Made by a program: the position numbers and the translations under genes. From Kudoa neothunni (Eukaryota > Cnidaria): a stretch of 64,000 nt of DNA. The stretch covers positions 1,860,001-1,924,000 of the forward strand of contig OZ199840.1 in the NCBI GenBank assembly GCA_964304625.1. The letters are read 5' to 3'. Shown here piece by piece: positions 1-12,820 of the stretch; position 1 is the stretch's first letter; every line of letters starts with the position of its first letter. The notes below the pieces were generated by a model. That model ran no database searches. It was not told the DNA's origin and saw only the letters and a list, made by a program, of their open reading frames with translations.

Positions 1-950
1 CAATATTTTAACCCAATATTCTCCACTTTATAAGAAATCTAAAGCAAGAACCACCGTTGTTACTTTCGAATTCAATCGAAATCGAAATTAGTTCATCATT
101 TGATACGTTGGAAATTCGTCTGAAATGTATCTACTCCTTTCGGTCGAATTATTAGTAGAATTGATAATTGTTTGGGCAGCATCTAATTATTTCTTTCCTG
201 ATTTTTTATCAATAATTTAATAATAATTTGTAAGAAAATTTCATTACAATTTTTCTACTTTGGATTAAATGAATATAAAGTGATTAAGATTTAATGTTTG
301 ACTTACTCATAAAAAAATTTTAGCGCTTATTATTATACAAAGAGGCATAAAAAATATAAATTTGATATAATTTGTAGTCAATTAACATTTAATAATGTAT
401 TTAATGTTGAATTCTCCCCAAAACTAAATTTTAATTGCAGGTCCTGTTTTTAAGCCAAAACATATAATTTTGAATATGCTTTAAGAATCTTAAATCTTTC
501 AGTCCAGAAAATCATGTAATAGGAACATATTTTTTTAAGCACAGAGTAATATTCGGTTTTATGATAATAAAAATTTAGTTCAAAATTTCGAGAATACTCA
601 ATGAGAAACACCATGAATTTAAATTTTAAAAGTTGCCATATGGCGACATTCGGAGATACCTAATTCCAAATTCCTGTAAGGCTCATTTTTCTGTAGAAAA
701 AGCACTCCTTTATTTTATAACATATATACATTTAATAAATTTCACAATAAAGCAAGAAATATATAACTTTATACGTTTATTTTGGATTAAAATTTAATTT
801 GATATTTCAGTATAGATGAACATAACATTTCGTGCATATAGTTTTAGGGTTTACTCCACAGAACTTGCATCAACCGTTCGTTTCTACATACTAGGCGGGG
901 CGAGATATCTATATACATATTCTATATATATATATAAAGCTTAAGTATTA

Positions 951-972
951 GTGTGTGTGTGTGTGTGTGTGT
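951..972. repeat. (GT)11 microsatellite
   Basis: A perfect dinucleotide GT run of 22 bases directly follows a short TA-rich run in intergenic DNA. Confidence 0.95.
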
Positions 973-3837
973 CAGCAAGTACACATGTGTGTCAAAATTT
1001 GTTCTTTATCGAAAGACGTTTACGAAATTTTTTAAAACTCACAATGTTTCAAACAATCTTTAAATAATTTTCACACTAAAAAATATTCCCAAAATAGTTT
1101 AGAAAATGGTGATTTTGTCGATTCAAAGATTGTTTATCGGATTCCCTTAGTTTAACAATAAGATTAACACCTGTTTATGCCATGATAATGGTCAGTTGAG
1201 GTTAACTTTTCTCCTTATATGCTTTATCAAATTTAAATAAGCGATATCATCTGACTTTCTATATAAAAATGGTGCTTCAATTTGGATGTTTGTGCAAATA
1301 CACTCCTTATTTGTGGAGTTTTAACGTATATGACTTGATAAATATATTTTAAAGTTCTATCAATGGTTTAAAATATGAGAAAAATTCTATATTTACAATA
1401 TTAATAGCGAGTTGATAGTGAATGTTGTAGTCAGATACATTGATGTATTGTAATGCGAATATTGTGTCCGTAAATTTCGTTGAAATCGTCCGCTAAGTCT
1501 AACTTTCCGTGATTAAACTCAACGCAGATTGCTGTACTTTTATTTAACCCAGTTATTCAAATAGCTTATGTTGAAGTTGACCCGATTTGTGGCTGTTTAT
1601 GGGAAAAAATGCGTTAAGCTTTTGCCGGGTCAAGGGATATTAATTTGAGTAGTAGAAATTAATTTTCGTCTATTTTCTTCAAACTCTATATCTTTTTCTA
1701 TTTATTTGTCCCCCTTAAGCAGTAGTGCACGAACTTTCGGGGCTGGGTCAAAAATAACGTTTAGAGTAACATTTTAAAGGGATTTAAATTATTCGAAATT
1801 CAAACAAATACGACATTGACAATAAATTATTTAGCGTTCGTACTGGGTCACGAGATTTTTGAACGAACGCCAGGATTGATATTTTCCTTCACATAAATAA
1901 TCATAATTTAAATTTCGCTAATCCAAATCGTTGAAAGTATGTCACTGAAAATTTTTTAGTTATTTTGCATGGATAGTTTAGTTTGAAACTTCAATTTTTT
2001 TTAATATTATTAAGAAACGTATCTACGCGAGATCTTCCCCAAGCAACGCTGGAGAGTTACACCTAGCATATATATAAAAAACAAACTTAGGAATTTCCCA
2101 AGATTGTGTTCCAAGAGACGGTTAAAATGTCAAAAAAACAGATCAATTTTTAGTTGTATTTTTTAGCGTTTAAGTTTTCATCGATATCAACCTTCAGGTG
2201 AACGGGAGGATTAGAACCACCTGGGTGGAAGTTATGGGCGATAAATTTGTATATGGATATTATATTGAAATTTCTTCCCCTAAATTAGATATTCCTAACA
2301 CCCCGAGCATAGCCGGGTATTACGGCTAATTTTGTCTAAACGTGCATCAGGACTCCATTTTGGTCCCAACAGATTATAGATTTATTAGTTAAAGAGATCG
2401 GAAAAATAGCGGTATCATAAGTTGGTAGTCTTCTTATTTATTTGGTGATACATTGATGCTTCATTCGCATGGGTAAATTGTTCGCTTACTGAGAGTTTGA
2501 AGTATAAGAAAAGATAAATAATACCTCACTGGTATATCAAATAGTAAAAATTATCGATTATATCCGGGCATTCGTCAAGTATGCACAACCATATTTCTCA
2601 CAAGAATATTTTCTTAAACATCTCTCGGATTTGAAGTAAGTGTATGAAGAACCATTACCAAGTTGATAGCCGCTATTTTATCTATGTTTGGATTCAAGTT
2701 TTATTTTATTTAGGTAGTTAATTCTAATGATATTTTGTAGATTATGATTGTATCTACCTGTTGAGCTCAAGGGGAAAACAGAATAAGTCAACATGTCAGT
2801 TAAAATTGAGGCGAATAATTCATGGTGCCAGATTTTCTTTTAAATGGAATTATTCGTTCAGACGTACATTAATCTTATTCTGACTCAACTTTATGTATTT
2901 CTCCCTAATCATATTTCGCATAAATTTCACGTTAAATAAACTAATCCTAAACTTTGCTGATTTTAGACGTCCCTATTATATTGTTATTACAAAAACATAT
3001 ATATTATTGATTGATTCAAAAGGATCCGTAGACAAATTTTTTTTATTGGATTATAATTGAGTCGATTAGACCGATATCCCCTTAAACGTGATAATTTGAT
3101 TATCGATATACCTATATGCATTAAAATTTCTTTTTTTCTATTCCTTAACTTTAAATTGTTTTCTATAGTATAGTAACTAATTTCTTGGCAAATGAATTTT
3201 TACTATTTATTCTAAAGAAATTGATTAAAATTTAAATAAGGATTTAAAATGTCTGTGTTCAAAATTTTTTATCTAATAAAAAACATCAGCTAGTAATATT
3301 TGACGCAATTTTTACATAATTAGACTGATCGCTTTTGTATTTCTTTTATCGAAACTGACATCTAAAAACATATCAATGTTAGTTATTTATTATACCGCCT
3401 AAAATAATCTTAGATTTTTTCCCTATTACCATGATGAAATGATATAAAGCCCTTAATAAATTTATCAAAAAAACTGATTTAGAATATTAGATTCGACATC
3501 TATCGCAAAAATGATCTTAATATATATGAGCCGAATGTTATGACATGGCACAAGAGTTAATTAATCCTTGAACTCCCATTCCTATAAATATTTATGCGCA
3601 TTTAGTTCAAATAGAATAAATTTATCTATAAATTAATTTTTTTATAGAAAATCTACTCATAATAAGGTTGTATATTGATCAATGAAATATAACCTGTTTA
3701 TTATTTCTAAAAATACTTGATTATTTCATATTTTATTAGTATAAAAATTTTAAACTATTCCTATTTTATTTTTATGAAATAAGATAGAATTAGTTAAAAA
3801 CAATTGTTGAAAAAATGATTCTAAGTATTGTATATTC

Positions 3838-4260
3838 TTTGAGAAATTTGTAAATCAGCCCAACACCACCTGTATGATTTTCTTCCCGTCATACCCACTC
3901 AAGAAGAAATGATTAAAATTTGTACTTGAACTTCGATTAAAAAACGTTTTTTCTATAACATTTGATGAAGTGGGTAACGGCAATAAATCTTTTTTACTAT
4001 TTAGAGAATTTTTTTATAATTTCATTCATAATGGTTCGCATATAATAAAAAACTCAAGTAAATTTTTTAGTAGCTTCATTAGGTGTTCTCGATATATTCA
4101 ATAACTAGATAAACCAATTGAAGTTAAATAATCGAATTCCTTTTTTCAATCCATTTAAAAGTACACCATTAATCTGATGTTAATTAGGGTTCATCGTGGG
4201 TCATAAAAAAGCTCATTGAGTACCGGATTAGGCCTGCGGGCCGTGGTTTGTGCACACCTG
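3838..4260. repeat. hAT-derived dispersed repeat, right part
   Basis: This stretch is clearly homologous, with many substitutions and small gaps, to 54.96-55.37 kb in the same orientation. Shared blocks include the string TGTTCTCGATATATTCAATA. Its right edge ends in a form of the hAT terminus, reading inward as CAGGTGTGCACAAACCACGG followed by a GGCCCG-type motif. The left end was not found, so this is probably a fragment. The family assignment rests on the terminal motif only. Confidence 0.55.
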
Positions 4261-5004
4261 TCTTAAAGAGTAAAAGAATAAATAAGTGATGTAAAATGTG
4301 TTTAATTTTGTACTCTAATTCCTGAAAATTCCATTTTTTATTTTATAATTAATATTTGTTGATCTATATTAATAATATTGTTTATAGTCGTTACATTAGA
4401 TTTCCTTCTAATTCAATACCCTTATCCATGTTAATTTTACGTAAGTTTTGACTGATAGTTTTTGTTATCTGTATTAATACATTAAATAATACAACGATTT
4501 TAAGTCTTGCAGCTAGAGATAAAATTACTTAAATAAATTACTATCTTGAACTCTCTTGTTTTATTGAATAATATTATTTATTTTTAAATTTAATTGATGA
4601 ATTAACTGCCGAGTGTTTTCGCTGAAATTTTATTTATATAGCGCATTTAATTTTATAGAAATATTTAAACTAATTGTTTTATTATTCAACTACTTTTTAT
4701 TCTTAAACTAACAATAAACTTTAAGTGTATCATATTTGGAAAATAAATTTAGTTTATACTTGTTATTGTAACATAATAATAAAATTAAAAGCTTAAACCA
4801 CAGAAACACTATACCTCAATTAAGTACTAATTACTGATAGAATCAATTATATATGATGTTAAGAATGGATAATTTCTTTCGGAATTTTCTACCAAAAGGG
4901 TACCTCTTCTTGAAGATATTGTTTTCTATATTATCTTTATTCCTCAGTTTCTTAGATTTATCACCTAAAAGGTTATATTATAATTATTATTTAATAGTAA
5001 AAGT

Positions 5005-6127
5005 TTATTTAGAGTAAATCATACTGATATATTGATCCGCTTCATAGAAGAAATCAAACTCAACATCAGCCATGGGAGGGGAATCAACTTGAGTAGCCTT
5101 CTGTGGAAGATGGGTCCGCTTGACTAACAGCTGCGGTGGAAACTTCCGTAGTCATAGATACAGTGGAAGATAGTTCGACTTGACTAGCAGCTTCGGTAGG
5201 AACTTCCGTAGTCATAGATTCAGTGGAAGATAGTTCGACTTGACTAGCAGCTTCGGTAGGAACTTCCGTAGTCATAGATTCAGTGGAAGTGGGCTCCACT
5301 GTGACACTTGTAGACGAGGAGGAGTCAACTTGGATGGCAGTTGTGGACGATGATGCATCTTGATCCTGTGGAAGCACAGGTGTGGAAGAGGAAACCACTT
5401 GTTCAGCCAATTCACTTGAACGCATCACAGCGTGTAATGTAGTGCCACATTTTTTCTCAGAGTCATCAAGACACCAATCACTGTGCTATACAAATGGTAA
5501 AACAAGGAAAAATTAATTTCATCACTTTATTTGGGAAAGATCCGATTTCAATGAAATACCTAAACAAACCGCGTATTTAATGGCCTAGGTCGAATTAGTA
5601 ATTCTATCGACGTTATAAATTTTTACCACACAAACAAATGGTCTTTCATGTTCAAGATAAAAGTTGTGGACTACAATAATTTCGATTCAAAACCAACAAG
5701 CTCAAAGCCTGATAATACTTGTGTTTCCGGTGCAATTTCCATAAAAACGCATTATATCTTCTCTTTTGGGATATATTGCAAAAAGTCTGGATATATCTTC
5801 CCACGAGTCCACAATCACTCTACGCTGAAAAAGGTAGAATCGAAATTATTCCGAATTGTGAATACTTCTGCACCAGATGATTGTGCATTCCAATAAACTC
5901 GTGTACCGCGAAGTAGGTCTCCTTTTGCTTGTTGAGTCAGATTAACCTATGCATTTTTACTGTTTAACAAGTGTAACAAACGTATTATGGATTATAGAAA
6001 CTTTTGTTTACCCCTGATACTTGAGCGGTAGATTCGAAGTTAAATGTGACTAAGAATCATTAAAACATGTGATTTATAATAAGATAGTACAAAGAAAAAT
6101 TGGACCAAATATCAACATCCAACTCAT
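5005..6127 (-). CDS. Secreted mucin-like protein, multi-exon, function unknown
   Basis: Start ATG is at 6127, about 40 bases downstream of a TATATAAG box. Exons, in transcription order: 6091-6127, 6012-6049, 5866-5946, 5719-5824, 5627-5670, then an unresolved junction (perhaps a tiny exon near 5570-5584) and a last exon from 5485. Introns of 41, 65, 41, 48 and about 42 nt keep frame. The first residues (MSWMLIFGPIFLF...) form a signal peptide. A globular part follows, with Trp and Cys residues (WNAQSSGAE, SWEDISRLF, YGNCTGN), then a Ser/Thr/Pro/Glu-rich mucin-like tail with tandem 20-residue repeats. As written, the main frame stops at 5084. A one-base shift near 5098-5112 would continue into 25-26 more sensible residues, ending at TAA 5005-5007, where an AATAAA also lies. 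I do not recognise the family. It is inferred to be an extracellular or surface glycoprotein. The exon 5-7 junction and the 3' frameshift are the uncertain parts. Confidence 0.68.
5101..5280 (-). repeat. 60-bp coding tandem repeat (three units)
   Basis: Units begin at 5101, 5161 and 5221, with a period of exactly 60 bp. The second and third units differ at only a base or so; the first is more diverged. Read on the minus strand each unit encodes 20 residues with the core SMTTEV(P/S)T, followed by a Gln-x-(Glu/Asp) step and Ser-Ser-Thr. They form the mucin-like tail of the secreted protein gene and are a likely site of length polymorphism. Confidence 0.9.
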
Positions 6128-6166
6128 AACTGTGTTAATCGGGAATGTTTTCGTAGGTTCCGAATT

Positions 6167-6174
6167 CTTATATA
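6167..6174 (-). promoter_or_regulatory. TATA box of the mucin-like gene
   Basis: TATATAAG on the minus strand lies 40 bases before the ATG at 6127. At the usual TATA-to-start distance of about 30 bases this implies a leader of only about 10 nt, which fits the compact gene structure but is not proven. Confidence 0.45.
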
Positions 6175-7555
6175 GTTTAATATTACTTTATATAAAGACT
6201 TCACTCAGGAATTAAAACAATATTTATAATCATAAATAAACATTATCAAAAATTCAGATAATTAACTATTTAAAAACAATATTTATCAATATTAGATTAT
6301 AGATATGATCATAACAAAGTATATATTATTACTTTTTTTGTGTAGATAAACTTTACGCTGATATAACCCCTTATTATTTTCGTTCTAATATGATAATAAA
6401 CTTTTCGAATAAATATATTGATAGATTATAATTATTAATGTAATTATCAAATTTTAAATTAAATAGTTATTATTTTTTCCTTTGTATAAAGTAGTATTAT
6501 TAGAGGTATTTGGTAATTGTTTTCATATAAATAAATATAATTATTTTTGGGTAAGAGCACCTATGGTTACATAAAATAATCACCAACTTTAGATTAAATC
6601 ATGTAAAGTATTATGTATTGTAGATAATATTGTGCAAACAATATTTTATTGATACAGAATAATTTTTAAATCATTCAGCGTGCGTTTATCTTATTTTAAT
6701 AAAACGGATATTTTCCAAATAATTTTATAAAAATTATTTAACTGAAAATAATTTTAAAAAATTTCTTAAATATTCGTCATTTCTAGAATATAATAATCTT
6801 ATCATTCAAAACACATTAAGTTTGATTTCGATTAAATCGTTAATAAAGCTGATAATTTTATTTATTACCACAAAGAGTGAATTTCACGATTTCAATTTAA
6901 CCTCCGGACAACTTTTATTCTTAGAACAGAGAAAGGAAAAAACGAGGTAAAATTAGACATTTTAATATATAGAGCAGCCCAAAAAATATTGAAATTTAAT
7001 ATTATATAGCCATAGAAATTTATTTCTTACGATAAACAGAATGTTAAAAATGATATAATTTTCACGAATAATATCTTTCTAAACTAATTTGCCATTAATA
7101 ATCTATGTCAAACAATTGTATAACCAAGAGAAATCGAACTCAAGTATAAACGAAACATATATGAATGAATTATTATTTGCGCTTACCTGTTTCATCTATA
7201 TAAAAACAAGATTTAACTTCAAAATATATATTTTTTAATGACAGAGACTATTGGTAAGGTAAGTTATAGTCTTAAACGGCATATACGCTGGAGCAATGAT
7301 AATTTTAATCCAAATAACTACATAAAAAATTCATTTTTTAGAACCTTCTATATTTAATTATGTATGACCCATCGCTTCTTTCTTAGGGACCTAAAATAAT
7401 TAAGTATAGTCAAAAGTAGGGAAGCCTGAATATTATCTACCATACCAGTAGCCACTTACTTTTCAAATGATTATTTAGTATTATTCGGAACATGTACATT
7501 ACGCGAGAGACCAGCTCCTTTCTGTTAACCCTCAATAAACAATAGTATTTTTTGT
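6175..7555. other. A+T-rich intergenic DNA
   Basis: No gene is supported. Two isolated splice-like starts were seen: ATG ... GTAAGT near 7240-7265 (+), and ATGAAACAG|GTAAG near 7180-7192 (-). Neither leads to an extended coding path. Confidence 0.4.
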
Positions 7556-7559
7556 GACT

Positions 7560-8300
7560 GAGAACGGATGGATTAGTTGTGTGACAACTGGACTGAATAT
7601 ACAAAGGTAGTGGGTTCTACTCCCGCTACCGATCAATTGAAGGATTTTATCCTTTTACAAGTGATTCTCTGTCCACTGTAACTTTAGTCGTGTTTAGATT
7701 GAGATTGCACTATCATATGCAATTTCATTTCCAGTTATAGTTTGATTTAACAAAGGAGGTGGAATTCGATGGTTGATTCGTTGGGGATGTACTACATTAT
7801 CTGTCCTGAAATCTCTGTAGAATCAAAGTAACCAATCTGGACAATATAGTATAGTGGTGTTAGGTCGAGATCACATGCCGGGAGGTTGCGTTGCGAGTTC
7901 GAAGCCTAGTCCGGTCGTTCCTGTTCTCCTAATCTGAAATTAAGTAGGAAGGCTGTAGTAATCGCAAGGATCTACGATTTATCATGGTTTTGCTTGCATC
8001 TGGGAGGGGAACCTGGCGGAATGGTAGAATTCAAGCCCTCATTAAACGCCGAAGTCGTCTAAGTATGGTGGGGGTGATGATAGCTCCGAAACGAGGATGT
8101 TTAATGGGGTAAAATCCCACACTTCCGCATAAACGTAAGTCGCCTTAATAAGACGCTGCGGTGCCTAATGCGTAAATGGAGAAGATCTAACTATCCCAAA
8201 TATCACAACCAAACAAGTTAACAAGTTAAGTTAACAAGTTGCGCCAGGGGTTTGACCTCGTAAACAGAAAAATGTAGAATCAAAGTCCTTATCGAAAAAT
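7560..8300 (+). repeat. Possible tRNA-derived SINE(s)
   Basis: This segment is noticeably less A+T-rich than its surroundings and has no coding frame. Around 7840-7900 there is an A-box-like TAGTATAGTGG followed about 40 bases later by a B-box-like AGTTCGAAGCC. Near 7605-7630 a second B-box-like motif sits in a T-arm-like hairpin (GTGGG-TTCTACT-CCCGC). The acceptor stems do not pair, so these are not intact tRNA genes. A pair of pol III-type SINE heads is the simplest reading. No second copy was found in this window. Confidence 0.35.
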
Positions 8301-8852
8301 AAGATTTGGTACGGGGATTTCCATAGAGACGAGGACTTCAATGAGTTAAACTATCACGCTAAAGAAGGAAAATAAGGGGTGGGAATAAATGTTTTTCATC
8401 ATGCGCTGTCTCTGGTGTAAATTGGAGTTACTTAAACAATCCTAACTATTTGATCCAGGATTTTCATTCTTTAAAGTTTAAACGAATAAAACTTGGTCTA
8501 GTTTTGGAAAAAAATATATAGATTTTTAAGACAAAAATAAACTTATTAATTACTTCTTATTCATTCTATTGTATACTTTAGTAGAATAAAACTTAACAGT
8601 TAATTAACATGATATATTAAGCTGTAAATAAAAAGTTAAATATTTTTAGATTAGTCTGATATGAAACATATTTTCGTTTTTGTGTACAAATGGAAAAACT
8701 TAAAAAATATACTCCAATTATGTAAAAATGAAAGTCGACAACAATTGTAAGGTTTCAAGAGATTTTTATATGATAAACTGTATTATTGATATAGGAAAAA
8801 AACAAATTTTCTTCGATAGTTGAATATTAATTTCTGTGTTCAACTAATATAG

Positions 8853-9270
8853 TTAAACCCATTGGTCGTTAATAATATGGTTATTATCGTCCGCCAACTT
8901 CAACAATTCTGATTCTGTCTCAGGTGAGATATCATATTGATGGTATTTGTAATCGATATCGTTCTTTTCAACTTGGTTGTAGTCATTGTTGTCCCCATAG
9001 TTATAATTCCTATCTGGTCTTGAAGAATATTTGGGGTTTTTGAGGTCATTCTGTGATGAATGATGATTTCCTTTTTGTATTAATTTAAAAAACAATAACA
9101 AATATTTCCCTACTTTTGAAATCTGGGGGAGGATGGTTCACATGTAAGAAATTGTTACAGTGCTTTTGCTCATAACAGTAGTCTCTGAGATCATATAACG
9201 AAGAATTGATGAAAACAAAAGGTCCAAACTTTAAAAGGGTAATAATAAGAAAAACTTTAATTATATACAT
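8853..9270 (-). CDS. Small secreted protein, two exons
   Basis: The predicted protein has 124 residues. Exon 1 (9114-9270) starts at ATG 9270 and encodes a strong signal peptide (MYIIKVFLIITLLKFGPFVF), then a segment with two cysteines (DYCYEQKHC). A 43-nt intron (9071-9113; donor GTAGGG, acceptor AAAAAG) is phase 1. Exon 2 (8853-9070) encodes a very hydrophilic Asn/Asp/Tyr-rich tail ending in TAA at 8853-8855. An upstream in-frame extension exists, but the ATG directly before the hydrophobic core is the natural start. I do not recognise the family. Two cysteines and a disordered charged tail suggest a small secreted or surface-associated peptide. Confidence 0.62.
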
Positions 9271-9370
9271 CAGGTTTTTCCCATTTTTTGCATCTAATGC
9301 AAGTGTTATTGTTAATATATTCTGTTTTTTCGGTTGATGGGTCAACATAAAGAGCAATCCACGTATATAC

Positions 9371-12243
9371 CTTTATTTATTTAGTTAGTACAGATAGTGA
9401 TTGTATATAACTACGAGGCATGGGATGCAGTTGGTATGTTTTCTTAAACCAACAACTAAAATTTGTTAATTTCTTTCTACATTATTTATGATACTAGTTT
9501 TATTATGACAGTGAGTAAGTCTTAACCATTCCACTGATCTGAATGGAAGTATATTAAGAAATTTTTCTACGTCGACCTCAGACAATTTTATCCAGAATTT
9601 CTGCTCATCAAAAGATTAATATATCAGCAAAATAAGTTATGAAAATTACCATTCCACTAAATTTCATTAATTCATCATAGAAATACTTAAATTTGTATCC
9701 CAGTTCAAACTTTATATCATCACTGAGTTTCAACTAGTACGTATTTATATAGTGAAAATTATTTTTGGAAATTATTCGTTACGTAGTCAATAACATCGCG
9801 GTCGATAGAATGAACCTCTATGGCTGATATCAAGATTATACCTAAAAAACATTAGAAGTGAATTTTATCGACCTATACCAAAAACAACTCCTATCATTTT
9901 ATTTACTTCGATTGTTATCTTTCGGTAAATATATTTATTGCAACTTAATAGTCTAATATTACATATCTTATCTGTTGTATCAATAGAGACAACAAAATCT
10001 ACAATCTATTGTTGTTATCTAAAATGTTTGATAAATTAATTTAGGAATAACATAAAATCACTTTTCATTGGAAACCGCCTAAATATGTTTAACTTTTTAA
10101 TAAAAGCTTTCTGTAATTATTAAATTAATTAAAAAAAAATTGTCAAATATAATTAATAACATTATGTAACACAAATAAAAATTTCATTAAAATATTATTT
10201 TTTATAATTCCGATATAACCGTTTGTTATCTTGTTGGAATACCTGAGGGGTTCTACTAAGGTGAATTAATGGCCTTTAATTATCATTCGTTAAGATCCCC
10301 AAAATAGTAGTTAATTATGCCTTATAGATAAAAACAACTATTATCTCTAAGTAGACGACTTATCGTATTTTACTCGTAGTGTTATGAATACTAACTGCAA
10401 CATTCTTAACATACCTATTCAAAATTTAATTTAATGGACATTTAAATTAATTTATTTTAAAATTCAATCTAATTTACAATACCAAATCTGTAGATACGCA
10501 GAATTAAGCTCTTCAAATTTAAAAATAAAAGATTAATTATTTGTATTCGATAATCGTCTTAAAATATAAATCACAATTAATATTTAATGAAATATCCAAG
10601 TACAGTTGAACAGGGCTCGTACGTAATCGTCACTTTTGTTACATTAAACTAAATTTGAATTTCGTCATTCTCAGTTATAATAAAGTAAATATATCTGGCT
10701 ATAAAATAAACAAAAATTAAAAATTTTCATTGACTTGAAAAAAAAATAAAAATCATGGCTCGTACGTAATGCAGCGATACAGCGATACAGCGATTCTAGG
10801 TAATGAGACCCCGTTCCCCGACTCATTACGTACGAGCCCTGATCGACTGTAGTTAGTTGATCAATACATTAAGATATATTAGAAAGATAATAAATTATAA
10901 CAAAAATATATTGGTTTTAGTCGTTGTCTAAATAAAGATAAATACAACATTAATTCAAAAACAAATATAGTTCGTAGTATTAAATGCTGTTTACATAAAT
11001 AATCAATATAGATAATTACATAATCAACTTTTTTAGAGTAAGGTTTAATTTTAATGCAATAGAATGATATATACATAACAACTAACTAACATTCTTTCAT
11101 TATAGTTGTTAGGATTATTAATGCTGCTGGGTCAGCCTCATGATTTTCTTGATGACACTCACAAGAGTTGTTAATTGATTTTTCGATCAGATATCCTAAC
11201 AGTTAGGTATTAAAGGGAAATCATTAAAAAAATTGTAGTATAAATATTGAAAAATAGTCTAATTATTAAATTGTGCCGGTATTACATGGAACATATGGGA
11301 GATAATTTTAATTCTTATAATAATTAATGAGACTATTATCAGAACGATTGATGCCTAGAAATAATTTATAATCTAATATTTTTGTCTATATATTCTATTC
11401 GAATGAAAATTATATGAAATATGTGTAATTATTAAAATTCAAATGTTTGAATGGACCTATTTTTTAATACAAAAAATCGTGATAACTATGTCCCCCTGCA
11501 TACCGATTTCCAATGAAAAACAATCATCTAATTCTCTCTTATTTTGCTCAATTAGCTTCTCATATAAACAACTCCATATGTGTTTAATCTTTTTAGTTAT
11601 GGTGAAGACTTGAAATTGACGATTTCAAATTTTCTATTCCTCCCAACGAATAATTCGATTAAACAACGCACATTAATTTTTTCGAAATAAGCAAATTTAC
11701 ATAAGTAATTAAAAACATTTTTTTAATGATATAAATTTATTTAAATTAGTTAGAGTAATTCTCGAACAATTTTTTTTCAAATCATCACCAATAACATAAT
11801 TAATGACCGTTTCACTGCCTCTCTAGAACGACTCCCTTGTTACTCGACAATCGAACCGAACCCTGCCCTCTTACAGTCGCATATATTTTATCTGAGTTTC
11901 TATGAGCTTTTCCTAAGTTACAAAAAATTTAAACCCGCCTTTGAAAATCTCTTAAATCCAATATTTCATAAAATTCCGACAAAATTTTTATAAATCTTAT
12001 CAAGCTCTTAAAATAATAATAATAATAAAAATGCTAAAAATCATAAAATAAAAATAACTAAACATAGTTAAATTCATTCTTTTTCTTAAAAATTAATATT
12101 AACAAATAAAATCACATTTTTCAAATATTCGATAAATCTACAAGGTAGAATAAATAAAAATAAGAATAGAAAAAAAGTTAACCAGATCCAAAATAAAACC
12201 GATCACGCACGATTTATGACGGCATTTGAGTCAGGCCTTCCGA
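9371..12243. other. A+T-rich intergenic region with one MITE
   Basis: No gene is supported apart from the terminal-inverted-repeat element at 10611-10841. A second weak inverted repeat (GTTAGGAT near 11107, ATCCTAAC near 11200) may be another short element. Confidence 0.4.
10611..10841. mobile_element. hAT-like MITE with 17-bp terminal inverted repeats
   Basis: The element starts CAGGGCTCGTACGTAAT and ends with the exact reverse complement. It is 231 bp and non-coding. Internally it contains a third direct copy of GGCTCGTACGTAAT and a short tandem array of AGCGATAC. CAGGG termini are typical of hAT elements, but no matching 8-bp target duplication is visible, so the flanks may have decayed. 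Related CTCGTACGT strings occur at 17.7 and 20.3 kb. Confidence 0.6.
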
Positions 12244-12718
12244 ATGTCTAAAATTGGTAGCTTTCTGTTGAAAAAGTTAATAATTCCAACGGCTAAAGTT
12301 GGAGTTTTAGGTGGTGCGATCTACTACTCATGTAGGGCAGTAGTTTTGTGGTTGTTGGCGTGGATAATGCATCTCTATTTTTAGTTGATTATTTCGACAC
12401 TGCAGAAAAATCTATCAATGCAGCAGTACATTCTCATATAGAATTTTGTAGTTGGTTTTCGAGAAATGAATTGGTTAATAAAATCAGGTTATCTCTGGTA
12501 GGTGAAGAAGTTTCACCTTGTATCCTAGTTGAAGTACGCGTTAAAGATAGGGAAATTGATTGATTAATTAATTAATTAATGTTCGATAACAGGGCAGAAA
12601 TATTTATGAAAAAGGTTGGAATAAACTGCTCACGAAAGTATGCGATGGCTTGGTTGTAGCTCCCATTCACATGAAAATGGGCGCCAATATGCTTGTAGAA
12701 AAACTCAAACAATTATAA
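12244..12718 (+). CDS. MICOS13: MICOS complex subunit MIC13 (QIL1)
   Basis: Three exons, 12244-12331, 12385-12533 and 12593-12718, join in frame to a 120-residue protein; the human and fly proteins are about 120. Intron 1 is 53 nt (GTAGGG...TTTTAG). Intron 2 is 59 nt (GTACGC...AACAG) and contains an ATTA repeat; an alternative donor at 12498 is also in phase. The N-terminal segment (KVGVLGGAIYYS) matches the glycine-containing membrane segment of the family. The last exon (YEKGWNKLLTKV, then a second helix ending KLKQL) aligns by eye with the C-terminal helices of MIC13. The family sits in the mitochondrial inner membrane and bridges the MIC60 and MIC10 subcomplexes at crista junctions. The gene is convergent with ORC2, its stop only 102 bases from the ORC2 stop. 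Confidence 0.82.
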
Positions 12719-12820
12719 ATAATTCAAACGTTCACACATATTACATAGACACAAACAACTATGTTTTAATTTGAATATATGACGATTTATCGCGTGATAC
12801 ATAGATATCAATTCATTTTA

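Larger units (their letters stand above)
1..4980. other. A+T-rich intergenic region without a recognisable gene
   Basis: No coding patch with convincing splice borders was found on either strand. The stretch holds a (GT)n microsatellite near 0.95 kb and a hAT-related repeat near 3.84-4.26 kb, annotated separately. Around 2.19-2.23 kb there is a small inverted repeat (CAGGTG ... CACCTG), and on the minus strand a pol III B-box-like GGTTCTAATCC; without a matching A box I do not call a tRNA. Confidence 0.5.

Noticed and set aside
5648-5896. 82-codon plus-strand ORF
   Set aside because: It lies antisense to exons 3-5 of the minus-strand secreted gene, whose exons join in phase with good splice sites and read from a signal peptide; the plus frame has no such support.
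7600-7640. tRNA gene
   Set aside because: The T-arm-like hairpin is good, but no acceptor stem or complete cloverleaf can be drawn; a SINE head fits better.
10611-10841. An 8-bp target duplication for the 231-bp MITE
   Set aside because: The flanking octamers (CAGTTGAA and ATCGACTG) do not match, so the duplication is not claimed.
12332-12384. Reading MICOS13 as a frameshifted pseudogene
   Set aside because: A 53-nt GT-AG intron here restores the frame, and the joined protein has the expected length of about 120 residues.
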